Shown: positions 43,450-53,994 of the stretch, piece by piece
Layout: each line of letters starts with the position of its first letter
How positions within the stretch are numbered: the first letter of the stretch is position 1
Assembly (NCBI GenBank): GCA_973895155.1
Contig: OZ316894.1
Location: 14,632,001-14,696,000, forward strand
Length of the DNA stretch: 64,000 bases
Source: Marsupella aquatica
Lineage: Eukaryota; Marchantiophyta
Reading direction: 5' to 3'
The notes under the pieces: generated by a model
The model's input: only the letters and a program-made list of their open reading frames with translations
Databases searched by the model: none
What the model was told of the DNA's origin: nothing
Made by a program: the position numbers and the translations under genes

Positions 43450-45326
43450 TCAACACTCAACAATGCAAGAACCTCTACTACTTTCTTCCAACAGGAAATT
43501 CCTTGGATCCTTGTTGAAGTAGTATTCTTCAATAAGAGACTTGAGCTTCCTAACTTTTTTCACATCCTTTGCAAGCTCCTCTATTGAGGAGATGTCAAAT
43601 TTATTTGTGGCATCTTTCTTAAGCAATGCCTTTCTTGATTTCACATGTGTCAGGATTTTCATGATGTCTCTCTGTGAGATCAACTCACCATCAAAAGGAC
43701 AAAACATGACCACGGTAATTGCTTTTTTGGACTTCTCATTTCCTTGGGGTGATCCAAGGTTGTCCTCTCTCACCAACTCTCTTTGGCATCTTCATTGATC
43801 AGCTACACAACATTTTGGAGGAGCATGGTGGAGTGGGCACTCAATTGGGTAGGTTTGTCCTCCAACTTCTTATATTTGCAGATGATGTGGTCCTACTTGC
43901 TCATGCTCAAGAAGCTTTGCAAAGACATCTCAATGCCTTGGAGGAGTTTTGTCAAGCAACAGGGATGGTAGTCAACCTCAAGAAGACCAAGTGTTTGGGC
44001 ATTGGCACACGACAAAATCCAGAGCTCTACTTCCAAGGGAATCTGGTGGAATTTGTGAGGACCTACAAATACCTTGGGGTGGAGTTCTCTCAAAACTTGA
44101 GTTGGGCCTCATGTGTAAAATCTAGGGCTGCCAATGGGTACAGAGTTTTTTATGCATTCATGAACAAATGCAAAAGAGCTGGTCTACACACTTGGAGGTT
44201 AAGGAAACATCTCTTTGGAGCTTTGGTGAAACCAGTCATTCTTTATGGAGCACCAATTTGGGGAGCAGGTGTGTCTAAATCTGGGTGGCAACAGATTGAG
44301 GGGCTGCAAAAGCTATTTCTTGAGATGGAGCTTGGGATCAAGTCACAAACCCCATATGCACTTACACTTGCAGAGGCAGGCTTGTTTCCTTTGGAGGTGG
44401 AGGCACTCTTCCACACACTCAAATACATCATGCGTGTAAGAGAGTTGGAGGAAAACAGATTTCCTTTTCATGCCTTGCGCTCATCTTCAGCTAAAGGGTG
44501 GTATGCAGATGTGTGCAGGTGGGCCCATGCTTGGGATTTTCCTGAACATGAATGGCCAACACACCCAACCAAGCTAAGAGCAAAACTTGAGCAAAAGGCT
44601 TTGCACAAACTTTGGCATGAACCTAGCCCACGGCAGCAATACTACATGAGAGATGTGAACCCCATGAAGAAATATCGAGAACAAGAATACTTATCTAGTA
44701 CTATCTCAGTACAACTTAGACAACTTAATGCTCAGTATAGACTAAGCTCACACCACCTTGAAGTAGAACAAGGGAGATGGAAGGATATTGATAGGAAAAA
44801 GAGGGTTTGTCAACTATGTGATAGCTCTAGTATAGAGAATGAATATCATGTATTCATTGCTTGCAAGTTTTATGAGGGGGTTAGGATGGCATCTCAAATC
44901 TTGGTGAAAGATTTGTATGCATTGTTTGGTCTGCCCCCTCAGCAACTTGGAAGATATATCTTTGCGGTGGATAGGGAAAGGAGAATAGGTTTGGAAAATC
45001 TTTCAGGGCTCTCTAGGTCCATAGTTTCTTTGAGGACATAGTTGTCCTCTTCTGAGCAATCTCTTTTGGTTGCTCTTTTCTTTGATTGCATTGTACTTTA
45101 CTTTTTGTGGCAGCTCCTTTGACTTTCATGGTCCCGGAGCTTATAATACATTACCATTACCATTACCATTACCTTCCACCCCAGATCCATCAGGAAGTTT
45201 CCCATGCAACAAGATCTCACATACTAAACGCCACAACTCAAAAAGATCATTGTCCGCAAAAAGTAGCTAGTATACATTTTGCAAGTCCTTCCTCCCCATA
45301 GACATTCTTGCCAGAGCCAACCAATC
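43450..45326 (-). pseudogene. unknown spliced gene interrupted by a LINE
   Basis: Removing the LINE (43744-45173) joins ...HGKLPDGSGVE to GNEKSKKAITVVMFCPFDG in one frame on the minus strand. The upstream edge is a plausible acceptor (TTGGATTGTAG before GATTGG, near 45327). The frame reads DWLALARMSMGRKDLQNVY, a TAG that fits a former CAG, LLFADNDLFELWRLVCEIL, and continues with a Lys-rich helical end to 43450. I do not recognise the family. It was probably already decayed or is now disrupted. Confidence 0.5.
43744..45173 (+). mobile_element. LINE ORF2 reverse transcriptase to tail, longest copy
   Basis: 5' truncated at GVIQGCPLSPTLFGIFIDQL. It has the catalytic FADDVVLLAH box near 43880, the thumb region (VVNLKKTKCLGIG), the C-terminal domain with finger CX2CX9HX4C (CQLCDSS...HVFIAC) and stop near 45041, then a 130-bp 3' region ending in (ATTACC)n. 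TTCC flanks both sides (43740-43743 and 45174-45177), a possible short target duplication. Confidence 0.92.
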
Positions 45327-45949
45327 CTACAATCCAAAAGGAAAGCTAGTCAGTTATCGCCAACTCAAGCATTGGAAACAAATAGAAACAAAAGGCTGAA
45401 AATTCATTCTAATGTGCAATAATAGTTTTGGATTGAGATGGTCTCAATCAAAAACAAAACTCAAACAAAACTTTCCAATACTCTATAAAAAATCTTGTTG
45501 GATTGGGACCATCCAAATCCAAAATAGAACTACTCTCTATGGTAGAGAAATGCAAAGAAAACAATCACATTTATGACCTGAATTTTTGGTTGTCTTGAGC
45601 ATTTGTTTTGTTGTCGCCATGTTTTGGTTTGTTTGGTCTTCCACATTCAACAAACTGCCACCTTGCATGGACAACATCTTAAAAAAAAGACTAAAACACC
45701 ATCGTGCTATTGATGACGTTCAATCTCATGGAGTACTCAACAAGTATTGCAAACGGTGTGCGATCAGACAATACTTTGGACTTCCTAAATTCTAACTTCT
45801 TGGCCAACTGGGTGAGCTTGGCATCCTTCTTTGCCCAATCACAAATCCATCTTGCAGATCTTGCAGAGTGTTGACCACTAATGGCCAGAAATTGGACCTA
45901 GCCCTTTTTCACTCTAGCCAAAAAATCCTTTTGGTCCGACTCTATATTC
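45327..45949. other. unassigned region
   Basis: Probable intron and upstream sequence of the interrupted gene. No clear gene. Near-repeats with ...TTGGATTG(A/G)GA(T/C) occur at 45430 and 45497. Confidence 0.3.
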
Positions 45950-46870
45950 TCATAGTGGACTGTACCTTTTTTTGCTTGACATTAAAAGGAAGCAAATCCG
46001 CAACATGAGGCTTGTGCCCAGGTTTTTGACCATGGAATCAACAATGTCTTGCACATGATCAAAATTTAGCATCCAATAGCGCAGTCTCGCCGGTGCTGGT
46101 AGAATACTTTTGACCAGGATCAAAAAAATCTCATTTATCCCAAAAGTGTAGTACTGCTCCATTTGTTGTAGAACCTCATTCCCTTCTAAGACGTTTTTCT
46201 CCTCTAGAGCGTGAACCCTAAACCCTAAACCCTCATCTTCAGCATGTAACGCAAAATCTACAGGAGCTGAATCCACAACTATAGTGTCTATTTTTTGCTT
46301 CTTCTTTTCCCTCAACTTCTCTTCACTTGGAAGCTTCTTCTTCTCCACCGAAGCCGGGATCTTCTTCTCAACTGAAGCAGGTTTCTCGACTGGAAGCTTC
46401 TTTTTCCTTTGCTTTTGCTTCCTTATCACTCTTTCCATGGTTGTTGTTGCAGTAGTTTGTGCTGTCTCCGTTGTAGTTGCTGGAGTTCCTTTGGCTAGCA
46501 TAGACTCAAGTATGTCTCAAGCTTGTGTAATTTTCCTCAACTTCACCAAAGAGTACCCATAGATTTGCTTTTCCAGGTCAAGCATTTTTGCAAAGACTAG
46601 TGCCTTGTCGATCCAAACATTTGAGTCTGGTGATAACAAACCTGCTTTCTCAAGCAAATTGTTTAAAGTCCATTGGCTGGAGGAAAGAAATTTGATGGGT
46701 TGTTTAGCATGTTGAGTTTCAAATACAGAAACCCATAAAGAATGTCCAATGGAAGCTTCTTCTCCTTTGTGTCCAATGGAAAGAAAACACACTTAATTCC
46801 CCACTTGCATACCATTCCACATTGAACTCGGCCGAGAATGCCTTTGACAGGAGCTGAAATTTTGCCCAAA
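45950..46870 (-). pseudogene. unknown gene remnant, Lys-rich
   Basis: Two adjoining frames, 46517-46870 (CGMVCKWGIKCVFFPLD..., LPLDILYGFLYLKLNMLNNPSNFF, LLEKAGLLSPDSNVWIDKAL) and 45950-46501 (Thr-rich start, basic PASVEKK repeats, then FGINEIFLILVKSILPAPARLRYWMLNFDHV). They read as one decayed protein separated by single stops. A CCCTAAA repeat lies inside (46213-46233). Family not recognised; possibly related to the gag-like proteins of plant retroelements. Confidence 0.35.
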
Positions 46871-46973
46871 TCATTGTGTTAGGCACTCTACAATGATATA
46901 ATTCATTCCTCTTCCTATCATTTCCACAAAGACCACGGGTCCGATGACCAATGTTTGATTCCCATATCTCAGG

Positions 46974-47276
46974 GTGTATGAGTTTCTTAGACCCAAGGGA
47001 TCTGATTTCTGTAGGCTTAATAGGATCTGGGATGTGAACTTGTTAGAGATTGAATGGTGTAAGGTCTGGTTGGTTGTATGGACTGCAGATCTCTCCACTC
47101 ATGCTAGAACTTTCTTATGGCACATCCTTGCCCAGGGTTTATTCTCTGGCTCCAAGGCATTGAGGATCGGGAAGTCTGATGGGGTAATATGTACACTATG
47201 CTCCGGTGTGGTGGAGATTGTCCCCCACATTTTCTTTGACTGCCGCCATGCAAGGGCCGGGCTTGCTGGCTGGTAA
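46974..47276 (+). pseudogene. zf-RVT fragment of another LINE
   Basis: The pattern IEWCKVWLVVWTADL...RTFLWHILAQGLFSG...CTLCSGVVEIVPHIFFDC is that of the reverse-transcriptase-associated zinc domain (zf-RVT) at the C-terminus of plant LINE ORF2. It is a different family from the (ATTACC)-tailed LINE. Only this fragment is present. Confidence 0.6.
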
Positions 47277-48186
47277 TGCAGGGCTGGCTGAGCGAGAGAC
47301 TATTCAACCGGGCCCCAGGGCTGGTGCACCTCCTGCTGTCTGTGAATGCTAATGAATGTGATGTCCCTCTGGATGAGCTCTACTGTGACTTTTGTGGGAA
47401 GTCTGGACATTTGGAAAATGGAGCATGAAGCATTGGAGCATGGAGCATGAAGCTTGGAGTATGAATATGGCAATTCCGGTATAGCTTGGAGCTTGGATCT
47501 TGGAGCAAAGATGCTAGGGAGTACAAAACAAGCTTGAGGATCAAGACTCTAACAAGGACCAAATCATTCCCATCAAATTGGACCTAGTTGGAGCTAGCTG
47601 CGCCTCTAAATCGGGTTCTATCTCTTCAACCATTTCCCCAAATCCATTTCTTTCAATTGCATTGGAAAGAGCTCTTCAAGGCGCCCCAAATCGACCTAAA
47701 AAATGTTCAAAACGGTTCAAAACTGAGACAGTTATGGTAGATTGAGTTTTGCATTTTAAGGTTTGCTTCGAATCCGCACTTCCGCGAATTTGCGACTTTG
47801 ATTGCTCGGGCTGTGAGACAACTCTAGGGACGTTCTTGGGCTCATTAGGAGCGCCTTGAGGTCTACTATCTTCCTATTTGAAAATCTTTGGAGATTGTTT
47901 TGGAACTGGAAAGGAGGTGGTTGGTATGTAATTGAGGCTTTGCATCGAAATCATGCAAAGCCTCTAAATCATCTCCTCATATTGCCAAGTCTCAATTACA
48001 GAGGTAGATCATTCTCCTCATATTGCCAAGTCTCCAGGTGTTTGGCTGCTTCAGCATATGTCTTGTGCAGTAATTTCAGACTTGTCTTAGCATAGAGATG
48101 CCTCTAAATGATGGGTTGGGACCTTGAGAGTCATGGCATGAAATATTTCAGGACTTTCCATAGAATCAGCAATAGGAGGAGAACCC
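47277..48186. other. unassigned, with GGAGCATGAAGC repeats
   Basis: No gene. Short direct repeats GGAGCATGAAGC/GGAGCATGGAGC lie near 47420-47470. An inverted 37-bp copy of LINE sequence occupies 48002-48038 (partner 48216-48252). Confidence 0.4.
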
Positions 48187-49041
48187 TTGTTTGAGAATGC
48201 TGACATCCTGCTCTTCCTGGAGACTTGGCAATATGAGGAGAATGATCTACCTAGCATCAAGGATTTTACTTGCATTGGATCTCTCTTCAATAAAAAGAAC
48301 ACCACAAGGGGAAGAGGGTTTGGAGGTATTGCAATCTACACCAAGAACCATCTTCAACACATGACATCTATTGAGCATGAAGATCCAAGCAAGCAATTCA
48401 TGGTGGTGAGACTACATACTAGAGGTATTCCATCATTTCTAATTGTCACCTATTTTGCCCCACTTAGCATGAATGTGTACAAGATGGGAACTGCTAATGC
48501 ACAATATCCATTCCATAACTTGATTCAAGTTATACATGATGTATCAGTACTAGGAGAGACATGGATAGTGGGAGACTTTAATACTAGAGTGTCTCACCAA
48601 CAATTCATTGATAGTGGAGATTTGGGGGCATTGCCTTGGATATCATGTAATGAAGACTCATCTTGGTTGAGAAAAGCTATAGATACTAGGGTAAATGATA
48701 TGACACCCCATTTTCTACAATTAGGAGCTTCTTGTAATTTGAGAATATTGAATGGGCTTGAAAGATTTCCTCATTCATCAGGTTACACATTTAGATCAAG
48801 CCAAGGATGTAACACCATTGATTATCTCCTAGCATCACCATCTTCAGCTAGTAGAGTGATTGATTTTAGAATACTTGATCAACAACCAGAGTCTTCACAT
48901 CTACCCTTGTTATTTCATCTAGATTTGGCCACAAGTTTTAGAGAGGGGATAACAAGGAAAAGACATATTTCTAGACTCTTTCTGGATCATGATAAGGTTG
49001 ATGTATTTAGAGGGGAGATTGAGGGAGGTTTTTCTCCGTGA
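48187..49041 (+). pseudogene. LINE ORF2 endonuclease domain fragment
   Basis: APE-type endonuclease: LLFLETW (catalytic Glu), WIVGDFNTRV, NTIDYLLASP and SSHLPLLFHL (the final His motif). It nicks target DNA before target-primed reverse transcription. The fragment breaks off near 49035; no reverse transcriptase follows. It could be the N-terminal half of the same LINE whose C-terminal half occurs at 43744, but no overlap in the window proves it. Confidence 0.8.
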
Positions 49042-49202
49042 CAGGAAACTGGAAATAGTAACAGGAAACAGGAAAACATAACAGTAAAAGAAGACGGGGT
49101 TATACTCTGAACATTTGCCATCCATCAATAAAAATAGGGTTCAAGAGAACAGTTATAAAACGAAGTTCAAAAGTAAAGCCTGAGAAAAATGGCTCCATGT
49201 AT

Positions 49203-49223
49203 TAGTAGCGCCTGGAGCTACTA
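49203..49223. repeat. type I palindrome, variant
   Basis: TAGTAGC-GCCTGGA-GCTACTA. Arms pair perfectly for 7 bp, but the inner GCGC of the right side is changed. Confidence 0.7.
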
Positions 49224-49530
49224 CAAAAAGTGGTGTCACAAAATCCAAAACATCCAAGAGGTCGGGTAAGAACAAACTAATCCCCAAGACACTCATTGTC
49301 ATTGACATACAACTCGGTCTATACTAAACAAAGTCCGAGAAACAAATCCGACTAGTGAGTGTCATTGTGGAATAAAAGCTATGCAAGGTGACGATACCTC
49401 TTACAACTTTAAACTCCAGAATATGTAGAGATGTCGCGAACAGTGAATTGACTTAACAACTAAAAAGCTGTATCCTACAAACTGAACATCCCGAACAAAC
49501 AAAATCCTATCTCCTTTGTTCTTAATAGCA

Positions 49531-49547
49531 ATAGCGCCGGGCGCTAT
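49531..49547. repeat. type I palindrome
   Basis: ATAGCGC-CGG-GCGCTAT, 7-bp perfect arms, about 35 bp downstream of the small gene at 49583. Confidence 0.88.
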
Positions 49548-49582
49548 CTATCACGAGAGTGTACAAAAAGACTTCCTAAAGA

Positions 49583-50053
49583 TCAGGATGTCGATGATCC
49601 ACACTCATCATCGAGTCCTGCATTGAACCGATCTTCATCTTGACGAAATCCATCCTCCCGCTCATCAAAAAAATGCGGCCCTGGAAGGCAACTCCTAAGC
49701 TTGCAATTCGGTATGTTCAAATCAGAGAATCCAACTCGCCCAGTCCACTGTTGAATGTCCCTAAAAAATTGCGTCCTTCCAACCCCATAGTGATCAGAAG
49801 GGTCCGGATCGTGAATAGAGAAACGCTCTCGAATAGACCGGGGAGGCGATAAATGAGCAGAAGGAATAGATTTTGATCAGAAACTTATCCCCTCATCGGA
49901 GGCTAGCCACAATCGATTCCGCTCAGTTGATGTCTTAGAGTGAGTAGTATCTTCAATTGGGAAGTTTGCAAACAGATTGCCATCCGATGCTTTGCCCTCA
50001 AACTTTGCGAGGCGGGAAGTCCTCTCTTGTTTCACCTGCTTCCCTTTGTCCAT
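49583..50053 (-). pseudogene. small unknown gene, one in-frame stop
   Basis: A 157-codon frame from ATG 50053 (MDKGKQVKQERTSRLAKFEG), interrupted by one TGA in ISF*SKS that fits a former CGA. The C-terminal part contains HYGVGRTQFFRDIQQWTG, LPGPHFFDEREDGF and an acidic end. No family recognised. It lies downstream of gene C on the same strand and is bracketed by type I palindromes (49531 and 50444), so it may belong to the same gene cluster. Confidence 0.45.
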
Positions 50054-50443
50054 GGTCACTACACGAATGACTTTTAGTCTCTCAATGACTTTTAGTCTCT
50101 CAAAGGACTTGACACCGAAAAGCGCAAATGGCGAAGGCCTCCAAGAGCTCCTACAAATTGTCGAAAGGAGAGGGACAAAAGGGGAGAGTCTAAATGAAAT
50201 GACTAACGATGCAGTTTCGAGAAAGGAAAAAGTTTCCATTTCAATCACGCATACAGAGAAAACGCCAGTCCATTGAGATCAATGAGTACCACAAGCAATG
50301 ACATTACGGAAGGGAAACGAACACTTGTATGGGTACTTCCGTTGAATTAAGTATTTCAGTACATTTGTCCTCCTGAAAGGATATACGGAACATCATACAT
50401 TGCCCACCTTGTCTTAATCCAGCTTCACGTCATATGAATAATA

Positions 50444-50462
50444 AGTAGCGTCGGGAGCTACT
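50444..50462. repeat. type I palindrome, variant
   Basis: AGTAGC-GTCGGGA-GCTACT, between the small gene and gene C. Confidence 0.68.
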
Positions 50463-50497
50463 ATTTTGGAGGGGGGAATTGACCAAACGGTGAAACT

Positions 50498-50550
50498 CTA
50501 ATCTAATCTAATCTAGTGTAATCTAATCTAAGCTAATCAAATCTAATCTG
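50498..50550 (+). repeat. (ATCTA)n-like microsatellite
   Basis: Imperfect run of CTAATCTAATCTA units ending in the gene C stop codon (read leftwards TAG at about 50543). Confidence 0.75.
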
Positions 50551-51555
50551 CACACTCTGACCCACTACTCTTCGATCTATCTGTAGACTCTGCTTCATCG
50601 TCTACAAATTCATTCCATGCCATGTCGTCGACAAAAGGATGATGGATAAACTTCCGATCTGAACCTCATCTCAATCGCAAGCCTTTATTCTCCCAAGTCA
50701 GCGTTCTCCCACTCTCTTCTTTGCGAGCGGCATACTCGGCGTAGGAAGGCAATACAAATGGTTTCTCCGGGGTAATGAGAACCTTCCTTGAAAATTTCCT
50801 TTGTAGGTGAAACCTCTCGCGAATATTCCACTCGGACCTGCGAGTTGGTTAGAACATTAAGTACGTGGCTTTCATTGATGTGTCTGAAACAAAACAAAGA
50901 AAACAAATAGTAAAGTAATGTGAAGGAGCTTACGGGCATTACTCCGAGGAATCTGAATCATCCGTTTCTCCTTCTGCATTCCCCTCTTCCTTCTTCTCCT
51001 CTACATTATCTACATCTTCACCACCATCCACATCACCAACATCGGCTTCTTCTTCTTCGGAATCAAAATTAAGAACATAACGAACTTTGTCCTTAACTTT
51101 TTTCCCCTGGTCTTTGCTCAGACCAGCGGCACTCACTTCTTTGGGGAGAAGAAGATCATTGAATGTCTTTTCAACAATGGACACAAATTCCTTGCGATTT
51201 TCAATCCCAAGAATGAAATGGCCACAGAAGTCACCCGCAACAAATGTGCTCCCAGAACCAACCGTCCAATCCATAACAATATCTCCCGGACGCGTAATTA
51301 ACTCAAGGACAGACTGCATGAAGCCGACAGGCAGACGAGCATTCCCAGCAAATGCACCTTCAGGAGAAGGATCATTCTTGAGACTTTGCAATCCAATGAG
51401 ATTTGTGATTGAAGGGTCTTCAGTTACAGACAAAGGCTTGAACTTTACATCCTTTGGAACCCTGACTTTCGATGTAACCCGACTGAAGATGTTAAGTCTT
51501 AAGGTGAAAACCTGTGAATTGAGCAAGAAAAATGAGATATATAACAAGGGATATG

Positions 51556-51574
51556 GGTAGCGCCTGGCGCTACC
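51556..51574. repeat. type I palindrome in gene C intron 3
   Basis: GGTAGCGC-CTG-GCGCTACC, 8-bp perfect arms. Confidence 0.9.
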
Positions 51575-51638
51575 AAAAAGCTAGACGGAAAATAAAGACT
51601 TTAACCCTAAACTCAATACCGTGAAATTGAATTTATGA

Positions 51639-51655
51639 CTAGCGCCAAGCGCTAG
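51639..51655. repeat. type I palindrome in gene C intron 3
   Basis: CTAGCGC-CAA-GCGCTAG, 7-bp perfect arms, second site in the same intron. Confidence 0.9.
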
Positions 51656-52427
51656 CCAAAAAGAAAATCAACGATGAGGATAATTACCTGACAATCGCTT
51701 CTGGCCATGTACATTGGGACGCCCATTACAACGTTGAGTGTTTTCAGGCATTGGAACTTCTGGGACTCTTGGCTTGCGGAAATAACTTGGGAGATCTGGT
51801 CGTACTCCCCAGTGTGCAAAATTGCTAACAATCCATCATCGGCTCGAAATGGGTCCATGGCCTGGAAAAAGGAACCTACAATTTGGTGATCCGGGACATT
51901 CCACTTTGGCGACTTCCGGTGAAGCAAAGAAGGTCTTAGCCCCATTGGTAAATACACAAACCCCGCATCTACCCCAAACGCTCTTAACTTCCCTCCCCTT
52001 ACAACGCCTTTCTCGCAGAGACCAAGTGACACTAAGTCTTTCCCCCACTTTTCAACAGTTGTCACCCATGCGGGTTTGGTCTCATTTGTAAACACAGATT
52101 CAAAAAAGTCCATAACACTGGACTCAACAAACTTATGGCGGCTAACCTTTGAATTGAATCGACCAACTTCTCGTTGGACCCCAGTGGACGCAATCGAACC
52201 AAGATCGTGGTTCTTCTTCTTCTTTTTCCTTGTGCTTGTGGCATCAACAGGACGAGATACGTTGGCATTGGTTGGAGGAGTTTGTTCTTCCGAGGCGTTA
52301 GCAGCCTCCATGTTTGCTTCGGAGAGCTCTCGGGTGATGGTCGTCTTTGCATCTTGCGTTTCTTCTCCCTCTGATTTTCTTCCCCCTGTAACAAGTATGA
52401 ATAGAAATTAATTAAGGAAAATATACC

Positions 52428-52440
52428 AGCGCCTGGCGCT
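52428..52440. repeat. type I palindrome in gene C intron 2
   Basis: AGCGC-CTG-GCGCT core; the outer left base is changed (CAGCGC against GCGCTA). Confidence 0.8.
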
Positions 52441-52501
52441 AGCCATCCAGAGTATCCATAAATTGTAACAGAATTATGAGTATCTATCTAACATTTCAAA
52501 G

Positions 52502-52516
52502 TAGCGCTTGGCGCTA
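52502..52516. repeat. type I palindrome in gene C intron 2
   Basis: TAGCGC-TTG-GCGCTA, 6-bp perfect arms. Confidence 0.87.
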
Positions 52517-53894
52517 ACCAAAACTATGAAAAAAACCGGAAGAACAATAAGTTGAACATCTTACGTTTTCATCCAGATCGTGTCGACGGGCTATTCAATC
52601 CTGTATCCATTTTTACTTTTGCACGTGGCTTTTGGCTTCGGTCAACATGTGTGACTTCTGTCTCGCAAATTTTTTGAAGCTCAACCACTGAAGCTTCCAC
52701 ATCTCCCACTAAACCTTCCTTCATTCTGACAACAATTTGCAAGGAACTAGAGATTTGGACAATTTCAGAAAGGAGTCTTTCTCAAATTCATCAAAAGGTG
52801 TATCCCACTTATCAATATCGAGGTACCACGGACAGTTTGCTCTCTCCCACTCAGAAATGTCACGCGGAGGGTTGGCTCCATCTGTCGGATACATACTGTA
52901 AACCTCGCTGAATGCATCCCCATCCATGACGGACCACTTCTGGAATGCAGGAGGGTAAGCCCAAAAGTATTCAGGCGAAACGCTCTCCATGGACATGAAG
53001 AACCGATAAAGATATCTCTTTGCCCGCTTCTGGTTTCGTGTAGTGAAATCTTCTTTCTCCCCATACTTTGAAGCCCACATTGTGTTGAAGAACTTGGCCT
53101 TCACAGTATCTCCGTAAATTCTGAAATCATTACAAACGCTCTGGACCAAACCATCAAAAGTATCTACTCCTCCTGTCACGAGTCGTTCGGGAGGCATGAT
53201 CGATTCAACTTGCCTGAGAGCAGTCTGCAACATCCCTATTGCAATTCCTTCTATCCAACTCCACATGTGCCATGTATGACACCATTGCTTCACAGGTTCG
53301 TCATTCACACTAGGTGGATGGAAAAATTGTTTTCAAAGTTCAGGTGTGCAATGTGCCACAAGGAGAGTAGAACACAACTTCGGATCCAAAGCGGAGACAG
53401 CAGTGAAGAGTCAAGCACGATCCATTGTACAAACAACGGACTCTGCTTTCCGTTCCCGCTTGTTCTTTTCTGTCAGAGTGTACATTTCTGCACAAGTTGA
53501 CAGAAAATCATTGAATTCAGGACTCAGGAGAGGAGTAATCTTTGAGGTCTTCACGCTCCATTCCTTCGTGGCCTCCTTCATCATCGCTGCGTGACGCTTA
53601 GCGACCTCCTCTTTTGACCATGGCCGTCCTTAAGAGTTTGCGGTTGCCATGTCCATTTTGAATTGGAGAGAGTATGACTTGATCTTGTTCTCACACAAGA
53701 TGTAAACAAGAGCCTCCAAAGGCATCTTCTTGGTATACCAAGAGCCTTTCCTTGTCTTCGCTCGAATTGCCTCAAATCATTTGAAGCTTCCTGTGTCAAT
53801 GATTGCCTTATAATAATCAAGGTCATGGGACAGAATCCGATTGATTCGATCTGCATCCAAGATCCATGACGGTTCTACCACGGCTTGTCCCAAT

Positions 53895-53994
53895 CTGAAA
53901 CCAAACGGAAATCATCAGCGCCAGGCGCTAGCCAAACATCGACAAAAGTATTCATTATTTTTTACATTCAATGAAAGAAAATGATGGAACTTAC
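53895..53994 (-). other. intron 1 of gene C
   Basis: 100 bp: donor GTAAGTTCC after ...GTCAATCA, acceptor TTGGTTTCAG before ATTGGGACAAG. It contains a type I palindrome. The equivalent junction in gene B has donor GTGAGAAG after CTCAACCG. Confidence 0.75.
53917..53929. repeat. type I palindrome in gene C intron 1
   Basis: AGCGC-CAG-GCGCT core, outer base unpaired. Confidence 0.78.

Larger units (their letters stand above)
49042..49582. other. non-coding, with type I palindromes
   Basis: No gene seen. Palindromes at 49203-49223 and 49531-49547. Confidence 0.4.
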
